A stretch of DNA of 64,000 bases from Nostoc sp. ATCC 43529 (lineage in GTDB: Bacteria; Cyanobacteriota; Cyanobacteriia; Cyanobacteriales; Nostocaceae). Positions 15,849 to 24,675 of the stretch are shown piece after piece. Position numbers and translations under genes: made by a program. The stretch's first letter is position 1, and every line of letters starts with the position of its first letter. The stretch lies in the NCBI GenBank assembly GCA_003326205.1, contig LWTK01000046.1:496001-560000 (forward strand). The letters are read 5' to 3'. The notes under the pieces were generated by a model, which ran no database searches, was not told the DNA's origin, and was given only the letters and a program-made list of their open reading frames with translations.

Positions 15849-16310
15849 CTATACGACCATCTTGCCGCTTGCGTCAAAACTGAAGGGCATAAAAGCAGCA
15901 AGAGCGATCGCGTTCCACCCAGCGATTTCTTGACTGCTGGGCTTGCTCAAAATAGGCACTCCATCAATCATCGCGTTCCATAGCATCGCGATAATATCGT
16001 AGTTTTCGTACTGCGAGCCACTGACTCCGGCAGAAATGGCTATGCTCTCTAATCTGCGTACAGCGCCCCGGTTGGTGGATGATTCGCTCATACGGTTGTA
16101 AGCTGCATTTGGCAGAATTGCTCTATTAAATGCTCCCCAATCAGGATCTGGTTTTGGCGCGGCAGGGCGTGTAAAACTTGTGCCATTCCAGATATCGCCC
16201 ATTCCTGCTGTCTCGCTTGGAATCATGAGTGAATCTGTTTGATAATCATCTGGGTCGTCTAATACGATTACATTAACAACTATTGCATCTTCGACAACTG
16301 CATATCGCAT
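15849..16310 (-). CDS. Tail fibre assembly or fibre-linked protein
   Basis: 153 aa from the ATG at 16310; a TTG 12 nt upstream overlaps the preceding gene and is less likely. N-terminal MRYAVVEDAIVVNVIVLDD resembles tail fibre assembly chaperone-like starts. The middle reads GDIWNGTSFTRP, again typical of such proteins. The C-terminal half is helical. It follows two fibre genes, which supports a fibre assembly role, at family level only. Confidence 0.6.
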   Translation of the reverse strand: MRYAVVEDAIVVNVIVLDDPDDYQTDSLMIPSETAGMGDIWNGTSFTRPAAPKPDPDWGAFNRAILPNAAYNRMSESSTNRGAVRRLESIAISAGVSGSQYENYDIIAMLWNAMIDGVPILSKPSSQEIAGWNAIALAAFMPFSFDASGKMVV

Positions 16311-16312
16311 CC

Positions 16313-17137
16313 TTACCCCCAAAAAACCCTAACTTCACCACGTCCACCATTGCCACCGCTTCCGCCAGAAGTAGTGCCAGGTCCGCCACCACCGCCGCCA
16401 GCGCCGGGAGCACCACCGTTGCCGCCATTACCTCCTGTGGTCGTCGATCCGCCGCCACCACCACCAGCACTACCCGCACCAGTTGTAGAGTCAGTGCCAT
16501 TTCCTCCATTTGCCCCAGGAGTTCCAGTGGCACCGCCAGTACCGCCGCCTCCAGAGTTCACCCCACCTGAGCCGCCATCGCCGCCAGCTGTACCAGTGCC
16601 GCTAGCTCCACTCCCACCGCTAGGGCCGCCGTAAACGCTCCCCCTACCAGGGCCACCAGCTGTGCTATTAGATGCTGCCCCTGCAAAGAGAGCTGCATTC
16701 CCTCCAGTAGCCCCCGCAACGCCGTCTGGGTCTAGCGCTGTTGCCGATCCGCTTGCAGCTTGTAGGCTCGAAGCTCCCGCAGATCCAGTAGTCGCGCTAG
16801 AAGGAGAACCACCTCCGTAAGCTGTTAAAAAACTGCCGAAAGAAGAATTTCCAGCTTGTGTACCTTGAGCGCCTGGAGCGCCGCCAATCCCGCCAGCACC
16901 CACGGTCACAGTTACGGATGAGGGTAAAGTGCTTGCGGCAAATCTTTTACGCACATAGCCGCCGCCACTTCCTCCTCTGCCTCCTGAAGTGGTAGATCCG
17001 CCACGGCCTGGGCCGCCTGGGCCGTAAACTTCTACCTCTACCCAAGTGATGTTATTCGGTTTTGTCCAGGTTCCACTGGCAGCAAAAATCTGGCATCCAG
17101 ATGTGGAAGCGCTAGCCGATCCTTTGACATATCCCAT
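16313..17137 (-). CDS. Glycine-rich tail fibre protein
   Basis: 274 aa. An N-terminal domain reads MGYVKGSASASTSGCQIF and WTKPNNITWVEVEVYGPGGPG, as in Gly-rich virion proteins. It is followed by long (GGxGG)n stretches and a short closing beta strand (GGRGEVRVFWG). GC content is clearly above the neighbours because of the glycine codons. A fibre or decoration role is inferred from composition and position. Confidence 0.75.
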   Translation of the reverse strand: MGYVKGSASASTSGCQIFAASGTWTKPNNITWVEVEVYGPGGPGRGGSTTSGGRGGSGGGYVRKRFAASTLPSSVTVTVGAGGIGGAPGAQGTQAGNSSFGSFLTAYGGGSPSSATTGSAGASSLQAASGSATALDPDGVAGATGGNAALFAGAASNSTAGGPGRGSVYGGPSGGSGASGTGTAGGDGGSGGVNSGGGGTGGATGTPGANGGNGTDSTTGAGSAGGGGGGSTTTGGNGGNGGAPGAGGGGGGPGTTSGGSGGNGGRGEVRVFWG

Positions 17138-17140
17138 CTA

Positions 17141-18226
17141 TTAAGCCTCCCACCAAGTCACGAAGCCGTTAACGGCAACAGCCGACCCGACATTGATTAC
17201 AAAAGTCTGGTCAACAGCTAAAGCTAAGGCTATAGGAAAATCTGCAACCAATTCAGAAACGGTCATTGCTCCTGTCATCGCTGTAGAAGCCTTTTTCAAG
17301 GTGATGGCTGTAGCGCTTGCCATCACCAAACAAAGACTGCTAATTCTTAAAGCCTTGCCGCTTGTGGGAGTGAGAATTGTTTTATCGCCGCTCGTGGCGT
17401 CAGTGGCGATCGCGCTCATGCTGACTGTAGGAGAAGCGGGTAAGCGATCGCGTATTTCTGCAAGCCTAGTGAGTTGCGTGCCTTGATTGGTTGCTGTGGC
17501 TGCATCTAAAGGCAATGGAAGCGATGTAGCTGATACAGGCTGTGTAGCAGGAAAATTGCTAACTTGAAAACTTGTGGGGAAGTTGGAAACACTTACACTG
17601 CCTGCAATTGTCTGTGTAGCAGGAAAATTGCTAACTTGAAAACTTGTAGGGAAGTTGCTGACTTGAAAACTAGTTGGGAAATTAGAAACGCTGACACTAC
17701 CCGCGATCGTTTGCGTTGCGGGTAAGTTGCTAATCTGAAAACTTGTAGGAAAGTTGGAGACGCTTACGCTGCCTGCGATCGCCTGGGTGTCAGGAAAATT
17801 GCCAATCTCAAAACTTGTAGGAAAGTTGGAGACTTGAAAGCTGGTAGGAAAATTAGTAACTCCAACACTGCCCGCGATCGTCTGCGTGGCAGGAAGATTG
17901 CTAACTTGAAAGCTGGTAGGAAAATTAGAAACACTAACGCTACCCGCTACAGTCTGCGTGACAGGAAAGTTGCTAACTTGAAAGATAGTAGGGAAGTTAG
18001 ATACAGCCACCTCGCCTACTTCTACATTAATGTCGCCCACGCTCAAAGGCGGCATCGCGGTAACTTCCACTTTGCCTATGTTGTTTTCGCCAGCAGGCAA
18101 GGGTTGGTTAATCGCTACCGCCCCAGTAATGCTTTGTTGCGTTTTTAGCGGGTCGTCAGAGGTTCCAGCGCCTGTGGTTGCAAGGTATTTTGTTTGCCCA
18201 TCAGCATCTTTAATTTTGAGAGTCAT
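17141..18226 (-). CDS. Fibre protein with short beta repeats
   Basis: 361 aa. Residues ~75-235 hold about 14 copies of a seven-to-eight residue unit, VSNFPTSFQ / VSNFPATQTIAGS, which would form a beta-helix or triple-stranded shaft. A C-terminal globular domain (~250-361, MSAIATDATSGDKTILTP...) follows. The repeats are visible in the DNA as near-identical ~45 and 75 nt units, so copy number may vary. Likely a fibre shaft. Confidence 0.75.
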   Translation of the reverse strand: MTLKIKDADGQTKYLATTGAGTSDDPLKTQQSITGAVAINQPLPAGENNIGKVEVTAMPPLSVGDINVEVGEVAVSNFPTIFQVSNFPVTQTVAGSVSVSNFPTSFQVSNLPATQTIAGSVGVTNFPTSFQVSNFPTSFEIGNFPDTQAIAGSVSVSNFPTSFQISNLPATQTIAGSVSVSNFPTSFQVSNFPTSFQVSNFPATQTIAGSVSVSNFPTSFQVSNFPATQPVSATSLPLPLDAATATNQGTQLTRLAEIRDRLPASPTVSMSAIATDATSGDKTILTPTSGKALRISSLCLVMASATAITLKKASTAMTGAMTVSELVADFPIALALAVDQTFVINVGSAVAVNGFVTWWEA

Positions 18227-18864
18227 AGAATTTCTATATATTGAGAAGCGCTGGAATCTGAAAAGTCCATCAACCCTGTTGGCACGCTTTCTATCACTAC
18301 AAAAGTCCGATCCACTACGTTATCAGGTAGGTCATCTGCACGCGATCGCCTCACAGCAACTTGAATTTGAGCCGCATTATAAGGACGCACGCCCAAAGCC
18401 GGATCTCGCGTTAAGTAATCGATATCGGCAGCGGTGTATGGCTGCTGCCCTTCGATTTGCATCATCGCCACCCCCACGACCATTGCGTAATACCAGACGC
18501 TATCCTCGGTTTTGAGAAATCCTTCTTGGACTGGGTAGCACTTAGAAAGCGGGCCTTTGAGGGGAATTAAACCGGTGATGGCGTAGCGTACTGCATCCAG
18601 TAACGGGTAAGCACCTCTATGGGTACGCAAGTCTTTTAGTTGCAACGACAACTCGAACTCGGCAATGATCTCCACGGTCATGGGCTGAATGGATGTCACG
18701 CGATGGCGACTGCGCTTGTAGCCAATCAAAATCATGCCCTTGCGTCCTGGCTTTGGTTGCTGATCGCTGTCGCCAGGAAAGGGAGCGATATTCACCTCAA
18801 AAGGAGCGAGAATCGCTTCGACTCTTTTGACTATGGCGGCTTCAGCTTCTGCAAGCATTACCAA
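18223..18864 (-). CDS. Mu gp37-like protein
   Basis: 213 aa, resembling the Gp37 family found next to gp36 in Mu-like prophages. A domain with RGAYPLLDAVRYAITGLIPL and YYAMVVGVAM is visible. Overlaps the fibre gene by 4 nt and the gp36-like gene by 7 nt. Likely part of the head-tail or tail completion module. Confidence 0.65.
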   Translation of the reverse strand: MVMLAEAEAAIVKRVEAILAPFEVNIAPFPGDSDQQPKPGRKGMILIGYKRSRHRVTSIQPMTVEIIAEFELSLQLKDLRTHRGAYPLLDAVRYAITGLIPLKGPLSKCYPVQEGFLKTEDSVWYYAMVVGVAMMQIEGQQPYTAADIDYLTRDPALGVRPYNAAQIQVAVRRSRADDLPDNVVDRTFVVIESVPTGLMDFSDSSASQYIEIL

Positions 18865-19301
18865 TAATCCTTCAGGCTTAGCTTAGTCCACGTTCTGCCA
18901 GGGCTTCTAAAAAGTGCCACATCGCCATTCCCGGCATCAGTTGTGCTGCCATCAGTGCCGTCAACGATGCCCGGTAGCGATGCTTTGTTGGCTGCCAGAT
19001 CTTTCAAGTAGTAGAAAACTAAATCCCGCCGCCTGGTTACTTCCTCTCTGGGTTTATCTTTATCGAGGAGATACCGCGCTACATCGCAGGTGTAATTGCG
19101 AATCACCGTTGGCACGACCGCCAGAGGCACTTTGTAGCGCGTCGCCAAATAGGAATCGAGTTGCGCTTGGGCGTCTTCAATCGCCCGATTCACCACATCT
19201 TCGTTGATAGTGGTGGCATCGGGATAATCGATATTGCTCAATTCCAAGATTTCTTGTTCGCTGAAGGCTGCAACCATATCGGCGACGGTGGCGTAAGACA
19301 T
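18858..19301 (-). CDS. Mu gp36-like head-tail connector (DUF1320)
   Basis: 147 aa with the DUF1320 signature: MSYATVADMVAAFSEQEILELSN, then VVNRAIEDAQAQLDSYLATRYKVPL and ARYLLDKDKPREEVTRRR. The same family as Mu gp36, an adaptor between capsid and tail. Starts where the next upstream gene stops (one nt overlap). Confidence 0.88.
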   Translation of the reverse strand: MSYATVADMVAAFSEQEILELSNIDYPDATTINEDVVNRAIEDAQAQLDSYLATRYKVPLAVVPTVIRNYTCDVARYLLDKDKPREEVTRRRDLVFYYLKDLAANKASLPGIVDGTDGSTTDAGNGDVALFRSPGRTWTKLSLKDYW

Positions 19302-19732
19302 TACACGCGCCTCAAAGAAACCGTAACCACGACACCAGCCAATGCAGTCACCGTACCTGCAAAATCCAGAGACAAGCGATCGCCACTAGCTAAAGTGCGT
19401 GTAGCTTCAGTTGCCACAAGCGCCCCAGCTTGCACGGTATTGGCAGTGCCTTTGCAGTCAAAGCCTGCATTGGTGTTGTTGGTTAATAGGTCGGTTCCAG
19501 CGCCAGGAGCAGCAGTGCCCGTGTCTTTAGTGATTTGCAAATTCACCGCGCTAGCATCGCTCCCCGCAGTTGAGTGTACGTAGGAAATGCCAGTCACCAA
19601 GTACGCGCCATCCGCCACAAAGAAGGGCTGGTCAACACACAGTGAGTTGATGGAACACTGGACACTGATATTGTGAGTGAGGTTGATGTTGGCGTTGAGA
19701 AGTTCAACACCGATTTTTTGTTTAACTGCCAC
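19301..19732 (-). CDS. Hypothetical virion protein (decoration-like)
   Basis: 143 aa, all-beta composition with Thr/Ala-rich strands (GVVVTVSLRRV end). Located between two capsid-near genes with one-nt overlaps on both sides. A head decoration or stabilisation role is guessed from position; no family is recognised. Confidence 0.6.
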   Translation of the reverse strand: MAVKQKIGVELLNANINLTHNISVQCSINSLCVDQPFFVADGAYLVTGISYVHSTAGSDASAVNLQITKDTGTAAPGAGTDLLTNNTNAGFDCKGTANTVQAGALVATEATRTLASGDRLSLDFAGTVTALAGVVVTVSLRRV

Positions 19733-20109
19733 TATTCATTGCCTCCCTTGATTGCTGTAATGCGGCGGTTGATTGCCCTGCGGACGGTGACACGGCTTTC
19801 GTTGGTGAGCCACCCTTCCAGTTTGGCGATATCAGGGCAGCTTTCAATTACTTTTTCTGCCTCGTCTACGTTCATAGTCGAGAGTTCCGAGGGTTGGGGG
19901 GCATTGGGATTAATCTCGGTTTTAGGAGAGATAATCTCAATCACTCCCCAGCGTTCGTATTGGGGGAAGTCGGGGTGCGATCGCAGTTGTTCTACAGTGC
20001 CATCTGAGATGTTTAAATTGCTGCCGGGTCTTAGGGTGAGGGTGTCAAAGCAAACCGGGCCGTTGCGTGGGGGAAAAGATTTCTCTGGTCTGAGAATGAT
20101 TGTCGCCAT
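19732..20109 (-). CDS. Hypothetical head-completion protein
   Basis: 125 aa. N-terminal beta part (TIILRPEKSFPPRNGP) and C-terminal helices (CPDIAKLEGWLTNESRVTVRRAINRRITAI). Overlaps the major capsid gene by one nt. It takes the place of Mu gp35 in gene order, but homology is not clear. Confidence 0.6.
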   Translation of the reverse strand: MATIILRPEKSFPPRNGPVCFDTLTLRPGSNLNISDGTVEQLRSHPDFPQYERWGVIEIISPKTEINPNAPQPSELSTMNVDEAEKVIESCPDIAKLEGWLTNESRVTVRRAINRRITAIKGGNE

Positions 20110-21050
20110 TAATTCACCTTCGGAACTTTGATGTAGCGGAAAGCGCCAGGATAGTTAATGATGGTTTGAGTGGTACTGGAGAACATAGGATAAACCTTCC
20201 GTCCGTCCCGTACTGTTACCCATTCCTGGGGCATGAGTTGAACCAATTCAATATGGCGCTCAACCACCTCTGGGTCTTTGGTATAGAGGGTGATGAGGTC
20301 TTTATTTGTGCCGCCTGCTTGGACGCCGTTTCTTTCTAATTGGTCGGAGTCGCACTCTTGACATTTGATGATGTTGAACTTCACATCTTCATCGGACAAG
20401 GCTTCTTTGATGTAATTAAGCACAGTCATAGAACTGTCGGGCATTCTGGTTTTAGCCAGCTTAAAGTAGTAGCCTGTGCTGATGAGCGTATCCATCGGCA
20501 TTTCAACGTTGTTTGATGCCGTGTGTGCTGCCTTTAATTCGTCTACAAAAAATTCCGCCAACTCATCAGGCGCTGCGGTATTGGGGTCAAAACTGGAGTT
20601 ATTGAGAGTGACGCTGGCGTTGTTCAAAAAGCCAGTGGCATTTAGCCGGGTATCGCCAAATGCAGCGATACGGTGATGGCGCTCGCCAATGGAGCGCTTG
20701 GCTAGCATTTGCTTGCGATTATCAATCTCGGCTTTTGCGCCTGCAAAGTTGTACGCGCGTTCCTGTGCAAATGTGTAGGAAAAGGCGCTAGCAATCATAA
20801 AGACTTTGTAGCGGTCTTCGTTGGCCGAAACATCCACGATTGGGATGTCGAACGCCCCATCGCTGACGATATCCGCATCGCCAACTTCATCGACGGTGTT
20901 GCGTACCACTTCAGCCGCGCCCGGTTTCAAGTCTGCTTTTGTAGGGACAATCTTACCGTTTTCAAAAGCTAAATCGCGGTATCTTCTTGAAAGCACTCCG
21001 GGCATATTTTGTTCTAGCGCCCGGTACAATAAATTTCCGCCTGTGGTCAT
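20109..21050 (-). CDS. Major capsid protein (DUF2184-like)
   Basis: 313 aa, HK97-like capsid of the DUF2184 major capsid family: IPIVDVSANEDRYKVFMIASAFSYTFAQE, AKRSIGERHHRIAAFGD, TLISTGYYFKLAKTRMPDSSMTVLNYIK and a C-terminal WVTVRDGRKVYPMFSSTTQT. Sits directly after the cement and scaffold genes, as expected. Confidence 0.85.
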   Translation of the reverse strand: MTTGGNLLYRALEQNMPGVLSRRYRDLAFENGKIVPTKADLKPGAAEVVRNTVDEVGDADIVSDGAFDIPIVDVSANEDRYKVFMIASAFSYTFAQERAYNFAGAKAEIDNRKQMLAKRSIGERHHRIAAFGDTRLNATGFLNNASVTLNNSSFDPNTAAPDELAEFFVDELKAAHTASNNVEMPMDTLISTGYYFKLAKTRMPDSSMTVLNYIKEALSDEDVKFNIIKCQECDSDQLERNGVQAGGTNKDLITLYTKDPEVVERHIELVQLMPQEWVTVRDGRKVYPMFSSTTQTIINYPGAFRYIKVPKVN

Positions 21051-21116
21051 AGGTTAGGGATTGGGGAGTAGGGGAATAGGGAATAGGCTTGAGAATGGTT
21101 CTCGCCCTGCGGGAAA

Positions 21117-21160
21117 AGCAAGTTTCGACTCGACGGAAACCGCCAAGACTCGAACTTGCT
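21117..21160 (-). promoter_or_regulatory. Inverted repeat between cement and capsid genes
   Basis: AGCAAGTTTCGA (21117-21128) pairs with TCGAACTTGCT (21150-21160) around a ~21-nt loop, in the 112-nt gap before the capsid gene. It could be an mRNA processing or stabilising hairpin that sets capsid expression. Confidence 0.4.
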
Positions 21161-21162
21161 CA

Positions 21163-21672
21163 CTATGCCAAGTTAATCGAGAGAGGAACGACAGAGCCAG
21201 CAGTAGCAGATTTGAGGAATCGAGCATTAGTTATCTGCACTGCGCGGTTGGTGTCCGCGTCTGCCCTAAACTGACCTTTGCGTTGCCCAGTTTGCGGCGT
21301 ATGAATCCAGTACACGGCGCTTGCAGGGGTGACGTTTTGCTGCACCTTCACGCCGATAATCCCCCGCACCAAGTATGAAACAGCCCAGTATAGGGGATAG
21401 CCCAAGTCACCATCGCTGTTGATGCTAAAGCCAGAGCGTTTTTCAAAAGTGTCAGTAGCAACGGCAATGCCCATCAGCACGCTGTTGGCATCCACGGGCA
21501 AAATCAAGTCTTTATCGCCAGTTCCTTTGACCAGTCCCCGACCAAAAACGAGGATGCTATTAGTGGAATCAGCGTTCACCCCTGTGCGGATAACGGCTGA
21601 TTCTAGGTTGGCGATTTGTCCTTCGTAGAGCGAAGCGCCATCGAGTAAATCTGTGTAGTTAGTAATTGGCAT
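21163..21672 (-). CDS. Structural cement protein
   Basis: 169 aa from the ATG at 21672, overlapping the scaffold stop (TAATG). Beta-rich with LYWAVSYLVRGIIGVKVQQNVTPASAVYW, typical of DUF2190-like cement or decoration proteins placed between scaffold and capsid. An alternative start at 21681 is less likely. Confidence 0.7.
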   Translation of the reverse strand: MPITNYTDLLDGASLYEGQIANLESAVIRTGVNADSTNSILVFGRGLVKGTGDKDLILPVDANSVLMGIAVATDTFEKRSGFSINSDGDLGYPLYWAVSYLVRGIIGVKVQQNVTPASAVYWIHTPQTGQRKGQFRADADTNRAVQITNARFLKSATAGSVVPLSINLA

Positions 21673-22754
21673 TATTTCCAAGCCTCCTCATAAGCTTTGG
21701 CTGCATCTGTATAGGCAGAGTGCGATCGCTTCTCATCTTCAGAGAATTCCTCAATCTCCTCATCGCGCACCACTTCACGGAGATTAACCAAGTCGGGCTG
21801 AGACTTAAGAAAATTTTGGAGCCAAGCTAAGTGAGTTTGGGGTTTACCCTCTGCAAATTCCACCTCTTCTTCTGGCAAATTCATCATGAATTCAACCAGT
21901 GGCGCTTTTTGATTGGGGCGAATCTTACCCTTGAGTCCTTCAACAAAATTCGCGATCGCTTCCCTTTTTTTCTCCAACTTCGCTTTGTTTAGTTCAGCCT
22001 GCAATTCCTGAACCTGTTCCGACAGTTCAATACTTTCTTGTGATGGCACTGGTTCTGATTCCTCCGTATATTCGTGTCTTGTTAAAAGCTGTATAACCTT
22101 CTCCCCGACCTCTGCCAATCGGGATTCCATATCGGGCGAAAATGTCTTGTTAATAAAACTTTCTAGTTCATTGACTCGGTTCTCCAGGTAATCAAGGCGG
22201 CCATCACTGGGCATGGAAAGCAGATAGGCAGGAACAACGCGATCGCTCGTGTCAATCCCGTACTCTTCAATCAGCCATTCCCGCAGATTGCGAAAAATCT
22301 CCTTATCTGTCCCCATACCGCAGCAAAAATCCACCACGCCTTCTTCAACTTCAGCAAAGGCCACGGATTTAAGCCCTTTGACAGCTGGCGCCATTCCTCC
22401 CAAAAACCCCACATGGCGCAGGTAATAGCTTCCTTGCTTGGGATTTGAGGGAGAATCGGGACTGTAAAAGCTGGCGGAAATCTTCTTATAGCGTTTATTC
22501 CTAACCGCCTCTTGGAAATCTGTATCCCAATCCTTAAGACTGGCCATCAGCTTATTGCCTACCCGCCGCACTCCTTCTACCCAGGCGTAAGCTGGGGAAT
22601 TGTCGCGGGGATGTCCCACGACGGCGGGAGCGTCGAATAAGTCGGGGTCGTAGGAATTGGCGATCGCGTCGAGGTCAGATTCGTTAAGGGAGACGGTTAC
22701 GCCGTTGCTGGAAGTGTGGGTTCCAGCTGCAAAGATTTCGATTTCTTGGGGCAT
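21672..22754 (-). CDS. Mu-like I protein: capsid protease with scaffold
   Basis: 360 aa from MPQEIEIF (ATG 22754); the longer frame to 22790 is less likely. N-terminal half: FAAGTHTSSNGVTVSLNESDLDAIANSYDP and APAVVGHPRDNSPAYAW, the signature of Mu gpI-type proteases. The C-terminal half (~200-330) is a coiled coil with many Glu/Lys, the scaffold part. A shorter internal-start scaffold could exist as in Mu gpZ. Confidence 0.87.
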   Translation of the reverse strand: MPQEIEIFAAGTHTSSNGVTVSLNESDLDAIANSYDPDLFDAPAVVGHPRDNSPAYAWVEGVRRVGNKLMASLKDWDTDFQEAVRNKRYKKISASFYSPDSPSNPKQGSYYLRHVGFLGGMAPAVKGLKSVAFAEVEEGVVDFCCGMGTDKEIFRNLREWLIEEYGIDTSDRVVPAYLLSMPSDGRLDYLENRVNELESFINKTFSPDMESRLAEVGEKVIQLLTRHEYTEESEPVPSQESIELSEQVQELQAELNKAKLEKKREAIANFVEGLKGKIRPNQKAPLVEFMMNLPEEEVEFAEGKPQTHLAWLQNFLKSQPDLVNLREVVRDEEIEEFSEDEKRSHSAYTDAAKAYEEAWK

Positions 22755-22829
22755 GGGAAGCAGGGGAGAAAGGGAGGGGCATCCTCCCAAACTATAGGTA
22801 TTTCTAATGCAGTTGTAGAGTTCCCCAAC

Positions 22830-22854
22830 CTATCTGGCGGATTCCGCCAGATAG
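22830..22854. repeat. Dispersed 25-nt palindrome, copy 3
   Basis: Perfect palindrome (arm CTATCTGGCGGA) in the gap between the protease/scaffold gene and the gpG-like gene. Confidence 0.9.
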
Positions 22855-22856
22855 AT

Positions 22857-23285
22857 TTAACTACCAGACTTGATATAACTAAGCAAAATCTCTCCTAGCT
22901 CTTGCTCATCCTCTGCCGACGCTCCCAAAAACGGGCGGGCTGGCAAATTGCGCTTAGGATATCCGTACTGGTGAGCGCGAGCATACTTCACATTGCAACC
23001 CACAACAACTTGAGTGCCATCGGCACGGTAGGTAATCGAAGCCCGCAACCGCCCTGATTCAGTGAGTATCTTCGTTCCCCGCTTGCGTTTGCGGTACGCA
23101 GCCGACAAGGGGTCCCACGCCACGCCATCGGGGTCGCGTTCGCCTTTGAAATTCTGCTCGGTTTTCCGCACCATGTATTCGCCCATCGAAGCAAAAGCGG
23201 GGCGGAGATTGTACAAGCGATGTTCAATTTCTGCCAAGTCTTGACGGGCAGCAAGGTCATCAAGGGTAATAATAATGTCAGCCAT
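22857..23285 (-). CDS. Phage virion morphogenesis protein (Mu gpG / P2 gpS-like)
   Basis: 142 aa. Signature: MGEYMVRKTEQNFKGERDPDGVAWDPLSAAYRKRK, ILTESGRLRASITYRADG and YARAHQYGYPKRNLPARPFLG. Family members act in tail completion or head-tail joining. It stands at the edge of an opposite-strand cargo pair. Confidence 0.9.
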   Translation of the reverse strand: MADIIITLDDLAARQDLAEIEHRLYNLRPAFASMGEYMVRKTEQNFKGERDPDGVAWDPLSAAYRKRKRGTKILTESGRLRASITYRADGTQVVVGCNVKYARAHQYGYPKRNLPARPFLGASAEDEQELGEILLSYIKSGS

Positions 23286-23303
23286 AACACTTCAAGGGGC
23301 GAT

Positions 23304-23558
23304 ATGACTACGGTTCCCTACGTTCAATGGAACAACGCTACTTTAAATGATTTAAGACCGTTCTCTCGGCTGTATCGCTTCGAGGGCGAATTTGGTTACG
23401 TCGCTCACATTGGCAATAACCGTGACTGGGCTGTTTATAAGGGTAGTGCGGATTGGGCGTTAGACGCGATCGCTGACCACGGCACGAAGATTCCAGAACG
23501 GGAAGCAAGGGAATTGTTTCCTATCTGCGTTGAGGCAAGGTTGAATTACAGACGATGA
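23304..23558 (+). CDS. Cargo protein, 84 aa, first of an opposite-strand pair
   Basis: ATG at 23304 after AAGGGG. Contains DWAVYKGSADWALDAIADHGTKIPEREARELFPI, an alpha/beta pattern seen in small cyanobacterial hypothetical proteins. Overlaps the next gene by ATGA. No function can be assigned. Codons and orientation differ from the flanking head genes, as expected for a moron. Confidence 0.65.
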   Translation: MTTVPYVQWNNATLNDLRPFSRLYRFEGEFGYVAHIGNNRDWAVYKGSADWALDAIADHGTKIPEREARELFPICVEARLNYRR

Positions 23559-23944
23559 GCTATCTTAATGACGACGATTATGACAACCTCCTGCCTCCCA
23601 ACAGCAATCCTTACAAGTGGGGATACCAGCAGGATGAATACATTGATTTCGAGTGCCAAAAGTCACGCGACTGCACGATCGCTTTTGAATTGCTAGATTT
23701 AATGACCGATATCTCCACAGACGCGTGGATGGCTATCTGGATGAATGGCACAGAATTTGTGCTGTGGGAATCGGCACTTGGGAAACAGCAAGTCTGGGGT
23801 GGTGCTTTCATCAACCAAGAAACAGGGGAAAAGCTGAAAAATCTGTCCGACTCCTGTGGTGGCTGGTGGATTTATCACCGTGGGGAACGGTTTTTAAGTT
23901 CACAGGAATGGCAGAAATTGTATCAATTAATCCTGACTCGTTAA
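23555..23944 (+). CDS. Cargo protein, 129 aa, second of the pair
   Basis: 129 aa, very rich in Trp and Asp/Glu (for example FVLWESALGKQQVWGG and DSCGGWWIYHRGERF). Overlaps the upstream gene by 4 nt and runs into the minus-strand gene at 23927 by 18 nt. No family is recognised. Acidic, soluble; immunity or inhibitor-like composition, but that is only inference. Confidence 0.65.
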   Translation: MSYLNDDDYDNLLPPNSNPYKWGYQQDEYIDFECQKSRDCTIAFELLDLMTDISTDAWMAIWMNGTEFVLWESALGKQQVWGGAFINQETGEKLKNLSDSCGGWWIYHRGERFLSSQEWQKLYQLILTR

Positions 23945-24220
23945 AATTTCACCATCGACAGTATCAACTCCGTCGCCTACTCCTTCGCTATAGCCGATGT
24001 AGAGTGCCGTTGCTGACTCTTGAGAATTTTCTGAAAACGCCCTAGTGCCGAGATGGTCGTATTCTCCATAGTAGGAGCCATGACCAAGGTCTGGTTTAAT
24101 CTTTGTTTTTATAACTGTTTTGACCGGGTTAAGATTCGCTTCGTACCCAGTAACAACCACTTCAAGATCTGGGTGCTGAAGCAAAATCCCTGCAAGTTCT
24201 TTAGCTTTCATGGTTAACAT
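23927..24220 (-). CDS. Hypothetical protein in head operon, 97 aa
   Basis: 97 aa; an internal ATG at 24211 is an equally good start. MKAKELAGILLQHPDLEVVVTGYE is a pattern seen in many small cyanobacterial/phage proteins. Overlaps the neighbouring 148-aa gene by 20 nt. Function unknown. Confidence 0.6.
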   Translation of the reverse strand: MLTMKAKELAGILLQHPDLEVVVTGYEANLNPVKTVIKTKIKPDLGHGSYYGEYDHLGTRAFSENSQESATALYIGYSEGVGDGVDTVDGEILTSQD

Positions 24221-24647
24221 CTCTCGCGCTCAATATCCACTCTTTGAATTGCTGTCTTAGCGACTCTCTTTCTTCTGGAGTTATATTCTCTACCTCTCTT
24301 AAATAATCGGGCTTGGTATCGATTTTTGTAGTACCTAAATCCCTGTATTGAACACTTTGTGGAGTAATAGCGATCGCTGCTTTCTTGTGTGAATCAACAT
24401 ACACCTTTGCGAGTGGATCTATTAAACTCAATTCGCAAAAAAGATCGCCTTTTTCTAGCTGGAAAGTATTGAAAGTTATTCCTCGTATCCAAGGAAATAA
24501 CCGTGCATCGAATTGTTCAAGCCATTGCTGCAATTCTTGCTCGGATTGAGGTCTGGGAGATTCCTGGGGAGATAGTATTGCCTCAGCAATTTGATGCACT
24601 ATCTCCGGACTGTTGCTGATGTGAAGGAGGATTGTTATTTCTGACAT
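24201..24647 (-). CDS. Hypothetical protein in head operon, 148 aa
   Basis: 148 aa from the ATG at 24647 (a GTG six nt upstream is possible). SEITILLHISNSPEIVHQIAEAI and a helical end ENITPEERESLRQQFKEWI are visible. No family is recognised. Coupled to the 97-aa gene by overlap. Confidence 0.6.
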   Translation of the reverse strand: MSEITILLHISNSPEIVHQIAEAILSPQESPRPQSEQELQQWLEQFDARLFPWIRGITFNTFQLEKGDLFCELSLIDPLAKVYVDSHKKAAIAITPQSVQYRDLGTTKIDTKPDYLREVENITPEERESLRQQFKEWILSARDVNHES

Positions 24648-24675
24648 AATCACCGCCTGCGTTGTCTAATGGAGG

